Shown here piece after piece: positions 23,796-36,706 of a stretch of 64,000 nucleotides of DNA; positions within the stretch are counted from its first letter, which is position 1; the number at the start of each line of letters is the position of its first letter. A program made the translations under genes and the position numbers. Below the pieces are notes generated by a model that saw only the letters and a list, made by a program, of their open reading frames with translations, ran no database searches and was not told the DNA's origin. Source of the stretch: Echinostoma caproni (lineage: Eukaryota > Platyhelminthes > Trematoda > Plagiorchiida > Echinostomatidae); assembly GCA_900618425.1 (NCBI GenBank), contig UZAN01039725.1, positions 32,181 to 96,180 of the forward strand, written 5' to 3'.

Positions 23796-24246
23796 GACAA
23801 TAAGTATTCCAAGATCAGTGATAGAGAATGGACCATATCCGTTACGTTGGTAATTTGATATTCTTTATCCAGGTCAGACCGGAAACTGGTCTGCGGTTGC
23901 ATGCGTGCACAGAGTAAGGTGGAACGGCAGAAAACAAGCGTGCAATCAGAAAATGATCTTGGATAACTGCATGAACGTACATCGTGAACCACCTGTCATC
24001 CCTTTTTGTGTGTACCTGCACCGATTTTAGCCTGACGCGTGCCATTACGAAATACGTTTAAGTTTCAGTTCTTACAACCATTACCAATGCACTTACGTGC
24101 GCCGGTTTTGTTTGGTGTCTTTTAATTGCCCATTTGTATAAAATAGCAGAATGATGATTAGAATGTTGAGAGTAGAGTAAGGCGGAAGGTAGCACATTTT
24201 GATAGACTGAAGTTACAAGAATAATGAGTAGATGCATGAGCGACAC

Positions 24247-27200
24247 CCAGCCATATCGCTCAGCGTCTCAAACCACCGGTGACCGTCATCCTGGGGTCCC
24301 TAGCCAGGGAGCCCAACGGGACCTATGTGACCCAGTCTTCTGGTCAGGGTTTTCATACCCTCATGCCAGGTCTTAGCTTGACCGCCCTTGAACTTTTTCC
24401 AACCGCTACCTGCCTCGCCAAGCGTCGCTCGACGTGGCAACCTATTTGGTGACATGCGTAGCACATGTCCCAATCAGCGTAATATATGGAGATCGACTAC
24501 CTATTCCAGTGGACGACCGCGATTACCTAAAACTCTGTGTCTAACCTCAGCATTGTTCGTCCGGTTATCCCACCAGGCTCATGCAGTGCTACGTAGACAG
24601 CGGTGTTCGAACATCGACAGTCTATTTCTATCCTATTCCTGTAATGGCCAAATCGCTGCGCCGCAAAGCAGAATTGGCCGAACTGCTGCAGCATATACTC
24701 GACCCTTCATAGACAACCGGATGTCGCGACGGCGCCACAGATGTCTCAAGTTGGCAAATGCCAACCGAGCTTTCTGTATGTGAGCNNNNNNNNNNNNNNN
24801 NNNNNNNNNNNNNNNNNNNNNNNNNNNNNNNNNNNNNNNNNNNNNNNNNNNNNNNNNNNNNNNNNNNNNNNNNNNNNNNNNNNNNNNNNNNNNNNNNNNN
24901 NNNNNNNNNNNNNNNNNNNNNNNNNNNNNNNNNNNNNNNNNNNNNNNNNNNNNNNNNNNNNNNNNNNNNNNNNNNNNNNNNNNNNNNNNNNNNNNNNNNN
25001 NNNNNNNNNNNNNNNNNNNNNNNNNNNNNNNNNNNNNNNNNNNNNNNNNNNNNNNNNNNNNNNNNNNNNNNNNNNNNNNNNNNNNNNNNCGAGCTTTCTG
25101 TATGTGAGCCGATACTTCATCTATGATGTGTCCGCCAGGTGAGACATAGCTGCACAGGTAGCAAAACTTGTCTACTTTCTCTACAACTTCACCGGTCAGT
25201 GTGAGACTGGGATTTGGTCCAACCGAATCTTGGAGAAGGTGCAAAGCGCATGCTGAAGATCTCTGCAATAGCACTCAAACTATCCATACAAGCTTGCAAC
25301 TTACCTGAATCTTCAATTAGTAGCACAATGTCGTCTGCATACTCTAGATCAGTCTGTCACCTGGGAGTAAATCGATACCACTATCCTCACACGAGGATAG
25401 GGCGGTTTCAAGAATTAAATCTATAACAAAGTTAAACAGAAATGGAGAGAGAGAGGGTAACCCCGTTGAACACCACTTTCCGTGGTGAACTCGAGTGAAA
25501 AAGTACAGTAAGCTCGGACTCGACTTCGGTTATTATTATAGAGGGGTTGTAATATTTCAATAAACATTTCGGGCACACCCTTCAGGGAAAGGCATCACCA
25601 GAGTTTAGAGCGGTCGACTGAGTCGAAAGCTGCTTTCAGGTCGAGGAAGATGGAAATGGTGGGTCTACAAAAAGTGTCTGTGTTCTAAGATTTGACGAAG
25701 AGTAAAGATGTGGTCGATACAACCTCGACCAGGTCTAAAACCAGACTGGTTCTCACGTGTGCACTCTTCACGAGCGGTAGACAATCGACGGAGTATGATC
25801 CCGGCGAGAAGTTTAGGGATGATGTTGATTAAACTAATTTCTCTGTGTTCTCACAAGAGAACCTGTCGCCCTTCTTGTAAATCGGTATGATCATCGATGC
25901 ACACCATTCAGTTGGAACCCGTTCATTTTCCCACACTGAACCCAGGAGTGTTATTAACTCCAAAACAAAGGCTAGACCTCCATCCTTACAAAACCGATGG
26001 GGATAGCCCGTCTGGGCCGGAAGCCTTATGCCTTTTGAGATAACTTATTTCCCGGGTTACCTCCACTTCAGATGGAGGACTGATGTCAACTGGCAGTAGT
26101 TGCACAGTTGAATTGGGTGTAGGGAGGTCTCCTGCTGACGAGAGCCAGCTGAAATGAGCCTTGAAATGTTCTGCCCATCGATCTAGACGGCGGTGCTGAA
26201 TATGGATCAGTGTGCCGTCGGACTCGTTAATTACCTCACTTACACCTGTTTTCCTTGGACCTGTACTCCTAATTATTCGGAAAAGATTGCAACTATTACC
26301 GATAGTCGCAGCCTTCTCCATCTCTCCGCAGTTTCCTACCCACCACTTCTCGCGGTCATTCCTCAGACTCTTGATGAGCTGGTTTTTAAGGTATTTGCGC
26401 GCTTTGTCGTAGTTTGAACCCGAAGGAATGGCTTTGCGAGCGTCCAGCAGGGCAACCGAAGTCGGGGAGATCCATCGTTTTTAATTTGATCGTGAGTCAG
26501 AATTTACTGTTGTTTCCATTGACATTTTGATCGCTTCCTTGATTGCCGTCCAGTGCTCACTGAGTCCTCCGGCTGATGGTTGTGCTGAGAGACGATCTGA
26601 TAGTTCCGCTTCGAAGGCCGATTTGCAACCATTGCTGACATTGTATCTGGAGCATCCGTTTTCGGTGGCTTTCCTGCGTTTGTTTACTAGGCGTAGAGAG
26701 AATCTTGCTCATAGCAGAGCATGGTCCGTGTCTACGGTGGTTGGTCAGTAGGAGCGGTAGTCTTCAATGGATCCTCGCCAGCGGTAGCTGATGGCAATGT
26801 GGTCGATTTGAGTCCAGCGCTGTGAAGCGGTTGGCGGTCTCCATTTAAGGTGGTGTCTTTAGTGCGATAAGTTCGTGCTTGACAGAAACAGTTGGTGGTC
26901 AGCACAAAGTTGGAGTAGGCGTTCTCCGTTGTCAGTCCTGTTGACTGGGAGTGCATGTGAACCTCCAAGTAACCTCTCTGATTCATCCAGGGATCTTACT
27001 TGAGCATTGAAGTCTACAGCGACCACCACGATGTCGGTTGACCGAGCACTTCGGATTAGTTGAGAGAAGTCCTTGTGGAATTCATCCTTCAATTCTGATG
27101 AAATGCAATCTGTCAGTGCATACGCGGATACGACAAATAAGCATCGACGTTTCGTTCTGTAGCTGTCGACTCGTACTGATCCATCCAGACGTACGGCGCA

Positions 27201-27720
27201 AAGTCGGCTGTTAACCGGGATCCAATCGAGAAGTGAGCGCTCGGCTTTGACACTCAGCGCAATCCCAGCACCAGCAGCACCGCGAGCTTCGGATGTCGCC
27301 TGACACCGATATGATTGAAGTAGGGTCTTGTATGTGTGTTTCGGAGATACAGCATACATCTATCTGTATGGAAGGTTTCAAGGGTTCTAGCTAAGGCGGC
27401 TTGTTGATCAATCTGATAGAGTGTGCGGACATTAAATGCGGCTAAGTGGAAAGGAGATGTTGACTTCAAAAATCTGATAGCCTCTGAGTGGTTGGCCTCA
27501 TTAGTTGAACACTGAGTGGCATCCGATGGGTGGCGAAAACAGGATGCATCTCTCAAGGTATGGGACTGAGAAGAGGAAATAGACAGTTGAGAAAGACGGT
27601 TCTCCGAATGGGTACCTAAGACTTTTGAGCACGGCATACTACGCGGTTGCCCACATCGACGAAGGGGTTTTTCTTTGGGAACCACAACCGGAGCCTTTGA
27701 CTCAAAAATCTGACCCACAA
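24247..27720 (-). pseudogene. Broken endonuclease-reverse transcriptase ORF of the RTE-like element
   Basis: The remaining open segments are 27254-27718 (leader and endonuclease N-terminus), 26859-27359 (endonuclease core, including SYRTKRRCLFVVSAYALTDC), 25986-26321 (linker and first RT motif) and 24633-25274 (C-terminal domain, across the gap). The endonuclease metal-binding SET-type motif is changed to LRNTHTR, and the GD in the conserved GDFN motif reads VD. The YADD box is readable only after a frame change. The copy cannot encode a working enzyme. When intact, such a protein nicks genomic DNA and copies its RNA by target-primed reverse transcription. Confidence 0.85.
24786..25089. other. 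Assembly gap (304 N)
   Basis: Run of N inside the retrotransposon. The 20-mer cgagctttctgtatgtgagc lies directly on both sides (24766-24785 and 25090-25109), and the minus frame repeats AHIQKA at both edges, so the contigs probably overlap rather than being separated. Confidence 0.99.
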
Positions 27721-27840
27721 GGCAAAGGGGTTATGAAATACGTGCTGGTTCCGTTCTCTCTCCCGCGCGTATCCGAGCGTTAGCGTGATGTGCTGCTGTG
27801 CGCTGAGGTTTAACCCGATCAGTTATTTTTTCGAAACGGT

Positions 27841-29024
27841 TCCCACTCTTCGGTTTTGCGTTGAGGATTCATGACCACGTTAAAGTATTGCTTGAATGGC
27901 TGGGCATGAATTGCCTGAACTTGGGAGCCACAGTTAGACTGAATATGCATATTGCCACTTCTCTTTGGAATACAGAAAGGGAAAAGATTTTTGATCAGCC
28001 TAATATTCAGACTGGCAGCCGATAAAAGTATAAATTACACCCCAAAATGCTTCACGGTCTCGATGGTCTAATGACAAACAGCGGTAAGTGGATGAATTCT
28101 TCTATCAACGGCCAACAAACCTAGAGGTAGATGTTTCTTAGTACGCTATTCTGGAAAATCATCAGTGTTTCACAGCAACGTTTTGTAGATGCATTCAAAG
28201 CGATGCTGTCATTTGCGGCTGTTACACATTTCGCACTATTTACAGGGTCTTTGGTAAGGGTCTATCTATATAAATGTTGGAAGATTTGCCAGAGAAGTTT
28301 ATCCCACTGAATAAAAAAAGTCAATTTCATCTGTCTGTTTGAAAGCCTATTCAGAAAATAACCGGAGATGCTAATTAGAAATTTATAACGAAAACGTACA
28401 TGTCATTGGTAACTACAACCTGTCAAATCTTTGCTTACTGATAAATTGTAACAAATAACTCGAAGGCATCCACTTTCCAGGTCCACCGTTTCATTACGTT
28501 CTCATGCGCTTGGTCCCCGCAGTGCGTCTGTATCCTATTCAGGCGTAGTGTGAAACTTCCCTCGGTCGACTGACTGCTATCGCACGTCCAACCAACAGTC
28601 AGTTACGTGCTACTGCGCTAATACAATGACGCTTTACCATAGCCAAAAAATCATCGAGTGTGAGCACACGTTTTCGCATACGGCTTTGCTACAAGATTAT
28701 TCATCCTCCTTCTCCCTCCCCCATTGCGACATCCCTTTTACGCGTCCTTCCATCACCTATTCACTCAAATGGACGACGACGCACTTATATGGTCAACTCA
28801 GTGGATACCTAATCTAGATGTGTGTATCAATTTGCCTCGATTTCATGATTCAGCAACTCGATAACGGACACGTGATCGGGTAGCTGAGTGAAACACGATG
28901 CCCATTAGAGTCAGTGTCTAGTCAGTAGAGGAGGTAACAATCTTGAGTGAACAAAAAAGAGTCCATTTTGGTATTTATATGACCTCTTACTTTAATAACG
29001 TTGTTTTGGACTCTCCATCCTATA
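27841..29024. other. No supported feature
   Basis: A moderately GC-rich pyrimidine stretch at 28.5-28.8 kb is open for 63 codons, with no motif. Confidence 0.5.
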
Positions 29025-29175
29025 GACTCCTTCTTCGCACACAATCCTCGCTTCATTCAATCAACCGTACAATTGGGAAGCAGAACTCTCGTGTTTTGCT
29101 CTTGTTATAACCCAGCTGTAATTTATATCCACTATCCCGTCTGCTACTTGAACTCCGAGCTAACCTGACTCGCCA
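29025..29175 (-). repeat. SINE family B copy B5 (degenerate)
   Basis: The reverse complement shows ctcggagttcaagtagcaga (box B-like) and gggatagtggatat, then an eroded hammerhead segment and gcgaggattgtgtgcgaag in the tail, colinear with copies B1 and B4. No ribozyme core survives. Confidence 0.6.
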
Positions 29176-30937
29176 ATTCAATTTGGTTCATTTGTTGTTT
29201 TCAAGGACAATTCGTCAGTTATTTTAACATGACAGTAACAGCTTCTATAACATACAACGGAATCATCAACAGCATCATCATCTTTATCATCCCCGTTATC
29301 GTCATCATTACCATCGCCATCAGCAGCAGCAACAACAGTAGCCTCGTGAACATGATACTTTAACAATACTACCTAATCCGTTATTGTTGCATTTCACGGA
29401 ATCTAACCACAGAATCAAGAACAAGGAGAATAATGCGCGCAACCCGTTTATAGTCAAACAGTTTAAGCCATACAGTGGTGTATGGAGTCTAAATCAGGCT
29501 CAACACGGGCGCCATTTGGCTATTATGGCTTAACCATCATAATATTTCTCTTTTTGTATCTTATAGTAGCGACGGAGCGCTTGGTACCCACGCCGGTATT
29601 AGTTGAGTAGGAGTGCTTGCATCTCACTGAAACTTCTGGGTTCATGGTGCTTCGTTTATCTTAACTTGCACAGTTGTCGTAAACTCTGACTGCCAGTAGT
29701 TCCTCTCAATTCCCTTTCACCGTCGTCCGTACCACCGATCCTCGCCGTTCCATCATCCGTCGTCCGCGAAGCCATAAATCACATGGATTAATCGCGAATA
29801 CAAGACAGAGGACATCGTGCCTCGCATTGATGTCATTTCCACCGTGTTGTGAGAGCCCGATATACGTTCGCATCACAGTGAAATTGTAATTCAGATTGTA
29901 GCAACTTTTGTAACTGAGGCTAGCTCACTATCATTTGGATGCCAGTGATCAATCAGTTTTCCTATCGACTCTGAGATTAGTTAGCGATCCAGTATGGCAT
30001 TGATCTGTACTTATTTCATGTTCATCTTTTAAATCGATTAGATACAATCACAACTAACCCCTTATACAGCTCCTTCCGATCAGGATATTCAGATCAGGTG
30101 GTCTGATACAACAATATATTTCTGTAGAGCGAAATGCCTCACTTCTACTTCGGCCGCATATTTCATTGAATCACTGCGCTAAAGCTATTTATACCGGGTC
30201 AGATATCGACTCGTCGGCCCCAACTATCCGCGATTTCCAACTGTTGATTCCTACTGTGTTTTTTTAATATGGTGGCACTGGTAACAAATATTTGCTAACA
30301 CCTTTTTGAATGAAAGGTGTCCGCATGCGGAATGTGGAACTAATGTTATCCTCACTCGTCCCACTTACAAACAGTCGTGCACTCACTAAAACTCCACATT
30401 CATTTAGTCTGCTTTACCACAGATAATCTGTCATACTTTTTAAATTCACAGATTATGCTAAATAATCAGAGTGAAAACAATAAGTGAAGGGTTGCGAATA
30501 CGTCGGATCAGAGTGTGCAAAATCTCAGAATAAAACTGGCCTTTGAGGTATCATTAGGCTTAAATATTTATTCAGGTCTCTTAAATCCACTTGATATTTG
30601 TCCCTATTCAAATTGTGAGGACTGTTTAACTATTCGCTTTTATCCTATATATTTATGCCGTTAGACTATCTTCAGATTGCAGCACCATTTTTCTTAATCC
30701 ATTGGAATTTGATCCCCGGCTGCGAGGTGTCCATTCAATGCACCAACAACATCAACTTTCGGGTTCGATCATTAACAACCTACTTCCCGTAAACAAAACA
30801 TGACAGTGTGCGACGAGTAATATGTTACTGAGCTGCAACGCTCTTCGACTTGATGGGCTGCAAGTGTACCAAGTGTACAAATTACTTAGCTCGTTGCCGG
30901 CAATTCAGACCTGTCATATGATCAGTCGCATGACGAA
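29176..30937. other. No supported gene; imperfect ATC trinucleotide tract
   Basis: At 29260-29340 an imperfect atc/agc/aac tract gives an Asp-rich minus-strand frame that is repeat-derived. Nothing else stands out. Confidence 0.5.
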
Positions 30938-31085
30938 AAGTGAGGTGAAAGTCCACGAAGCCCCGTGCAGCTGTTTCGACCTAGTTGAATATTATCATCT
31001 GTGTGAACCTTTTGACCCAACGGGGTATCGAACCCAGACCTCACATATAGGACACAGTCCTGATACTAACTTTGCCATCGAATAT
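30938..31085 (-). repeat. SINE family A copy A7 (degenerate)
   Basis: The minus strand retains GGGTTCGATACCCC (complement at about 31021-31034), GTCGAAACAGCTG of the hammerhead body and CTTTTCGTCATGCG-like tail sequence. CTGATGA is lost, so no active motif remains. Confidence 0.6.
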
Positions 31086-34000
31086 TTAATCGGACTGTTT
31101 CACTTTTTCTATAAATGATCAAGCACAAACCATTTTTGCGAACTTTGTGCAAACAACTGAATTAGTTCAACTTAGCATTAGCCTACAGGGTTTATGGTAC
31201 TGTCGGAAAATTCCTAACCTCATCGCTTAGTAGGACAGAGTAACGGAGTAAATGATCTAGCAGGAGCGCATTCAGCTTAAGAAGTGGAACAGTTTCAATC
31301 ATAAATTAGAACCACACCCTTCCAAGTTGGCACTGAACATGACGTGGATTGAACGGTTATTATAATGTTTTCATTATTGATTTCAACTGACAATTCTTTA
31401 AACTTTATCTACACATAAAATGCTCAGTTCATCCAAACAATTTGGTTTAGGGGAAGCAAATAACAGTTTTGGTCTGATTAAGTTTTACCGATGCGCTAAT
31501 CAGTGTGTCCAGAAGTTTCGCTTTCGGCTCTTTCCTTCATTCGAAAATTTTCACGATGTATTAAACGAATAAAACCTGAAACAAAAACTAAGTGGATGAG
31601 TTCAATGTTGTTTATCAAATCATATCCCCGGACTAAGAGGGTTTCGGTTTTCAACTCGAACGTTCGTGGTTTGAGACCCGGTAGGGCCGCGAAAAACAGT
31701 ATTCACTGCTGGCGAGCCCCATCAGCGTTCAGCATGTGAGAATCAACGCACAACACGTAAAAACCAGAAAATCAATACTTATTACTTGAGGCTGATGAAA
31801 CGGGATAGACTAACCCAAATGTCATACTACAAGTCATCTATCATTATTTCAGCATTCGGAAGACAGCTAGTGATATCGCAAAACTATAGACAATCTTTAA
31901 CTGTGTATATTTGCTACACGGTTCTGTTTCCCTGTGTGTATTTTCACTCCAGAAAGACGATGGCGAAAGTCAAATCAACCCTCGAGGGAAGGAAATGTCT
32001 ATAAGAAAAAGAATACCGAAACCATTGGGTTGAAGGTAACCACTGAAACAGAAATCGCCCAAAATATCAGTGGACATGACGGTCCGGAACGGTTTAACTA
32101 CTGTTGGTGAGTGTTTTCAGTTTTGGCTGTACTATAGAGACCAACACAGTGAACAGCTCCATCAAATTTAACTTGGTTCACACTACTTTTAAATATCCAA
32201 CTTTTCTGTATCATACTAACTGTTGACGGCATAGTTACTAGAAGTACACGATTTTGTTTGGAAGGGGGAACTCTAAATTGGAGTAAATGTAAATGAAAAT
32301 GTTTTGACTGACTAGCATTAAAGGTGATAATTGAAACAATCGGGAATTGACAATTCTGGTCAGCTTGGTTTCGCACAGCGTTACGAAATGAATGTGTGCT
32401 CTGCTGCCTGTTTCGACAGACAACTATCCGTCCTGACAATGTAGGATGCATTCTGACCAGCTGAACTTCTCCAGCAACGATGGAGGCCTAATTTGTTACT
32501 TGTTTCATATCCACGTGATTGTCTGAACATGTAGGCGTTTTTGAGAGCAGATTTCGAACAATAAATTACGCATTTGAGTAGAAAGTCTTCTTCAAACGGC
32601 AAATCATATTGAAATCAGCTATTTTCTGCTATCGAAATTTGTGAGGTTGCAGTTACTGACGCACAATGTCGTTCTTACCGAAACGTTGTTACTTATTATA
32701 TGCAAGATCCCTAACTTCATTGTGGTCCCCGGTTCAACTGGAGCCGAGGTCCATGGATGTGCACTATTGATGGCAATCGGAATTTGTTATAAGTAATGGT
32801 TTACACACTCTCCTGTGTTTTCGCGACGCAGTTTGGTTGCTGTTCCATACCCTTCTGTTAATGTATATTTGACTGCTGTCAGCATCCCTGAATAGGATAT
32901 AATTAATGAAACAGGTTGATTGTACGCCTATTTTCTTCACTCTCAAAATGTTAGCCCAATATCAAGGGGGGTGGGATAATGGAGGTTAACTTCCAGGACG
33001 AGACTTAGGCGTCGGATATTATTTTCATTCATTTAGTGTGAACCAACGGTAGGGGTATGACCAAGGCCCGATTCTTTCTAACGATCAACAAAGATCATCA
33101 TAATGCTACGTTTTGTGGCAGTTTTTTTCTATTGCTATTACATGTTTCCCTGTAGAATGAAGCTAATCACAATTCTTAATGCAGATCTCATCCCTCTTGT
33201 GACATTACAGATCATAAAATGTAGTTGTTAATAGTCGCGAGTGAATGAAGGCTTGCGATGTGTTCAAATCTCAAGCCGAATTTATGAGAAATTGTGCATC
33301 AAACAAATCAGTGCCAAGTGCTCAAGCCTTGGCATACAAGTTTTTATTGAACTCGTGAAACAACGGAGTTTTCTTCGGACTACTTTCTCTCCGAACCTAA
33401 TGAGTAAAGCCTCATGCACGGGAACGGGTGTAGCATTTATAAAATAGTAACCCCTTGCTTGGCGGGTTCTACTATACGGGTATCCTTATAATCACAAGAA
33501 TTATCGATTTCAACGACCACTGGAGGTGTACCATTCGTGAGCTTACCGAACTTCAATTTAGAAAATATGAAAGATTTATTTCCAAAAATGACGAATATAC
33601 ATGAAACAGATCGCGCAAATCCATTTTCTCGATGCACCATGTGCTCTCTTCGAACACTTGGATCCGTCATTTTTGCATGGAATCCATAAAATTGGCAATG
33701 AGATCTCTTTTGTCAATTTACTTCCGTACATTCCACAATCTGATCCCGGAAACCACTCCCGACGTAGTTCAGATGTTTCCGTCTACTCTGTGTTTTCAAT
33801 TACATTCCAATTCGGAATGTTCATTGACAACTGAATGAAATTAATTTTGGAGTTAAGCGGTACAGAGGTTTCACAAAAAAGAACGTGCAATATGTAATAA
33901 AGTATACATGGTTTCCATGTTAAACCTTCCACGAGATCTGACAAGGAGCGTTAGCTTGAAAAATTACGTGATGGTTGACGAAAACCTGTTTGATCAATAA

Positions 34001-34920
34001 AAAATAATTTGCACTATCGAGGGTGCCATATGCGGAAGGAAGCTCATCGTCCCCGTGCCCGATATTCAATTCTCATCCAAGTCATTGATAAGAGGATGGG
34101 GGCTGGGCGGATCTTTCCCTCTGGTAAATGCATTGCTTACGGAATTTAGGTCCATAATTAATATCTCTTTAACTCATGTCTAGCTCCGAAAAATGAGGCG
34201 AATACCAAATCGACGAACAATAACGTTATTCTCATTCATTGGTAAAATCAGAAAGTGGCGCCCCCCCCCTTTGCTTGGCGTCCAGCGATGGTGTCACATA
34301 AACCGATCTCTGACTGCATTTGAAAGTCAATCATAATTTATCGAACCAGTCAGGTCTCATGTAGAAAAATGCCTTTATGAAGAACATTCACTTCATTCAC
34401 TATATCAGGAGGTTGCATGATTAGGAAGATATTCAAGCGATTGCACAAATGTTTTGCCACGGGTGGCTGAATGTTGTCAAACATTGATTCTGACCACATA
34501 AAGGAGGAGATTATGCAGGGGATACAAGACAATGGTGTCCAGCGGACCCTGCATGAATTAGAAAATATTATCACATGGTGTATTAAAAAATACTGTCTCA
34601 ATAAATGTGCATAGTTATGCACGAATAGACACGCAGACAACAAGAAACATGATAGCACAGTTTCTCATTCGGCAAAATCGACCCCTTAGTTGCTTGTTGT
34701 GTTGTATCTCAATCAATCTGTTATATCTGCATACCTGTCCATCATCACTTGATTATGTCAAATTCTCGAGTGCACACACGCACACATATTCAAACGATAC
34801 CTTGCTCGAAGTATCATTGTTTACAAACAAACTACACACCTTAAACGACGAGACACGTGCTCATTTAACACCCGTGGTTATCGATCCGGTTTACAGGGAT
34901 CGAAAAAGAGCCACCGCGGA
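31086..34920. other. No supported gene; small SINE remnant near 32.73-32.78 kb
   Basis: gtgcactattgatgg at about 32757 with an upstream ggttcaactgg resembles a truncated SINE body. A run of nine C lies at 34261-34269. The open frames are short and carry no recognisable domain. Confidence 0.45.
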
Positions 34921-34942
34921 CGCGAGCGTGCACACGCTCGCG
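34921..34942. repeat. GC-rich perfect inverted repeat
   Basis: Ten-base arms cgcgagcgtg and cacgctcgcg separated by ca. The spacer is too short for a simple RNA hairpin; a dimeric protein site or cruciform is possible but unsupported. Confidence 0.8.
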
Positions 34943-35112
34943 CACGGATTATTTCACTGTGTGTCAGTCACACTTTATCTTGCATTGGTTTTTTGGTATT
35001 TGTCCTGATTTTAGGTTGTTTTCCACAAAAACGTGACTGCCGACTGGAACAGCCCCACCGAGGAATGACCATATTTGCTTTCCCAAATCCCTGGAAGACG
35101 TCTAATGCAGGA

Positions 35113-35154
35113 CTGGTGGTGGTGGTGGTGATGGTGGTGGTAATGATGATGATC
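35113..35154 (+). repeat. (GGT)n / (GAT)n trinucleotide tract
   Basis: Imperfect ggt units passing into atg units just before the 990-base gap. Confidence 0.9.
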
Positions 35155-35326
35155 TTCGCCCACTGCCTTCAAATCATCCAGTGAAATGTAGTCTTGAGTT
35201 TATTCATCGCTATAACATTACGTACATTGTGAACGAAATATCAAATTCGATTTGTATGAAATATTTTTTTATTTTTCAAATCTCATTACCATTCGTTCCA
35301 TTCTGCCAAGAGATCATACACCACTG

Positions 35327-36316
35327 NNNNNNNNNNNNNNNNNNNNNNNNNNNNNNNNNNNNNNNNNNNNNNNNNNNNNNNNNNNNNNNNNNNNNNNNNN
35401 NNNNNNNNNNNNNNNNNNNNNNNNNNNNNNNNNNNNNNNNNNNNNNNNNNNNNNNNNNNNNNNNNNNNNNNNNNNNNNNNNNNNNNNNNNNNNNNNNNNN
35501 NNNNNNNNNNNNNNNNNNNNNNNNNNNNNNNNNNNNNNNNNNNNNNNNNNNNNNNNNNNNNNNNNNNNNNNNNNNNNNNNNNNNNNNNNNNNNNNNNNNN
35601 NNNNNNNNNNNNNNNNNNNNNNNNNNNNNNNNNNNNNNNNNNNNNNNNNNNNNNNNNNNNNNNNNNNNNNNNNNNNNNNNNNNNNNNNNNNNNNNNNNNN
35701 NNNNNNNNNNNNNNNNNNNNNNNNNNNNNNNNNNNNNNNNNNNNNNNNNNNNNNNNNNNNNNNNNNNNNNNNNNNNNNNNNNNNNNNNNNNNNNNNNNNN
35801 NNNNNNNNNNNNNNNNNNNNNNNNNNNNNNNNNNNNNNNNNNNNNNNNNNNNNNNNNNNNNNNNNNNNNNNNNNNNNNNNNNNNNNNNNNNNNNNNNNNN
35901 NNNNNNNNNNNNNNNNNNNNNNNNNNNNNNNNNNNNNNNNNNNNNNNNNNNNNNNNNNNNNNNNNNNNNNNNNNNNNNNNNNNNNNNNNNNNNNNNNNNN
36001 NNNNNNNNNNNNNNNNNNNNNNNNNNNNNNNNNNNNNNNNNNNNNNNNNNNNNNNNNNNNNNNNNNNNNNNNNNNNNNNNNNNNNNNNNNNNNNNNNNNN
36101 NNNNNNNNNNNNNNNNNNNNNNNNNNNNNNNNNNNNNNNNNNNNNNNNNNNNNNNNNNNNNNNNNNNNNNNNNNNNNNNNNNNNNNNNNNNNNNNNNNNN
36201 NNNNNNNNNNNNNNNNNNNNNNNNNNNNNNNNNNNNNNNNNNNNNNNNNNNNNNNNNNNNNNNNNNNNNNNNNNNNNNNNNNNNNNNNNNNNNNNNNNNN
36301 NNNNNNNNNNNNNNNN
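35327..36316. other. Assembly gap (990 N)
   Basis: Run of N. Open frames spanning it are artefacts. A (TA)n tract and the 36.4 kb copy of the window-start repeat lie just to its right. Confidence 0.99.
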
Positions 36317-36357
36317 CTACCACAAGCAGGAAGGGGTAGACGTGTGTGGTTCTTGCG

Positions 36358-36359
<2 letters not shown>

Positions 36360-36399
<40 letters not shown>
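36360..36399 (+). repeat. (TA)20 microsatellite
   Basis: Perfect ta run next to the gap and to the dispersed repeat copy 2; Tyr-Ile frames here are repeat products. Confidence 0.97.
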
Positions 36400-36400
<1 letters not shown>

Positions 36401-36545
36401 TCGAAAGTGAAGCAACGGGTCCCTGTGAAACACTTGTGGGTTCGTATAGGCAACAGCACTTACAGTGAAGTAAATTATTTTTTCAGATAATAATAAACAA
36501 ACCTTGATGAGTCTTTATGGACAAGATTTGGCTGATTCGTTTATA
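36400..36545 (+). repeat. Dispersed repeat, copy 2 (inverse of positions 1-150)
   Basis: Contains acgggtccctgtgaaacact and gttcgtataggcaacagca, the complements of the block at the window start, then a shared ataataataaacaa and a shared gctgattcgttta end. Overall similarity is high by eye. Confidence 0.75.
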
Positions 36546-36706
36546 CTCAGCAGATGGAATGGTTCAGAATTTAGCGGTTACTTCCATTTCGTCAGCAGTC
36601 GTTGACCTAGACCATTATAAGTTAAGAGCTAACTAAAGAGAATAAAACAATTTTTATTTAAAACAAATTAACATTGATAATGATTAAGATGTAAACTTTG
36701 TGTACA

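Larger units (their letters stand above)
23800..27840 (-). mobile_element. RTE-like non-LTR retrotransposon, near full length, inactivated
   Basis: Minus-strand element with the order apurinic-type endonuclease, reverse transcriptase, C-terminal domain. Endonuclease landmarks: HLAAFNVRTL near 27.42-27.45 kb, VVAVDFNAQV near 27.0 kb, WTQIDHIAISYRW and a DTDHALL-type histidine motif near 26.7-26.85 kb. Reverse transcriptase landmarks: KASGPDGLSP at about 26.0 kb, FRPGRG, FLDLKAAFDSVDR at 25611-25649, GVQRGYPLSPFLF near 25.46 kb and YADD at 25330-25341. The C-terminal part has LAFANLRHLWRRRDIRLSMK and a distal KTWHEGM / TLSDMAG segment at 24.25-24.4 kb. Frame changes and stops are needed between most blocks. 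The clade call rests on remembered family features and is less certain than the non-LTR call. Confidence 0.85.

Noticed and set aside
29178..29366. Asp-rich minus-strand frame
   Set aside because: Product of an imperfect ATC trinucleotide tract.
35181..36490. Open frames of 345-412 codons on both strands
   Set aside because: Almost entirely N from the 990-base gap plus a TA microsatellite.
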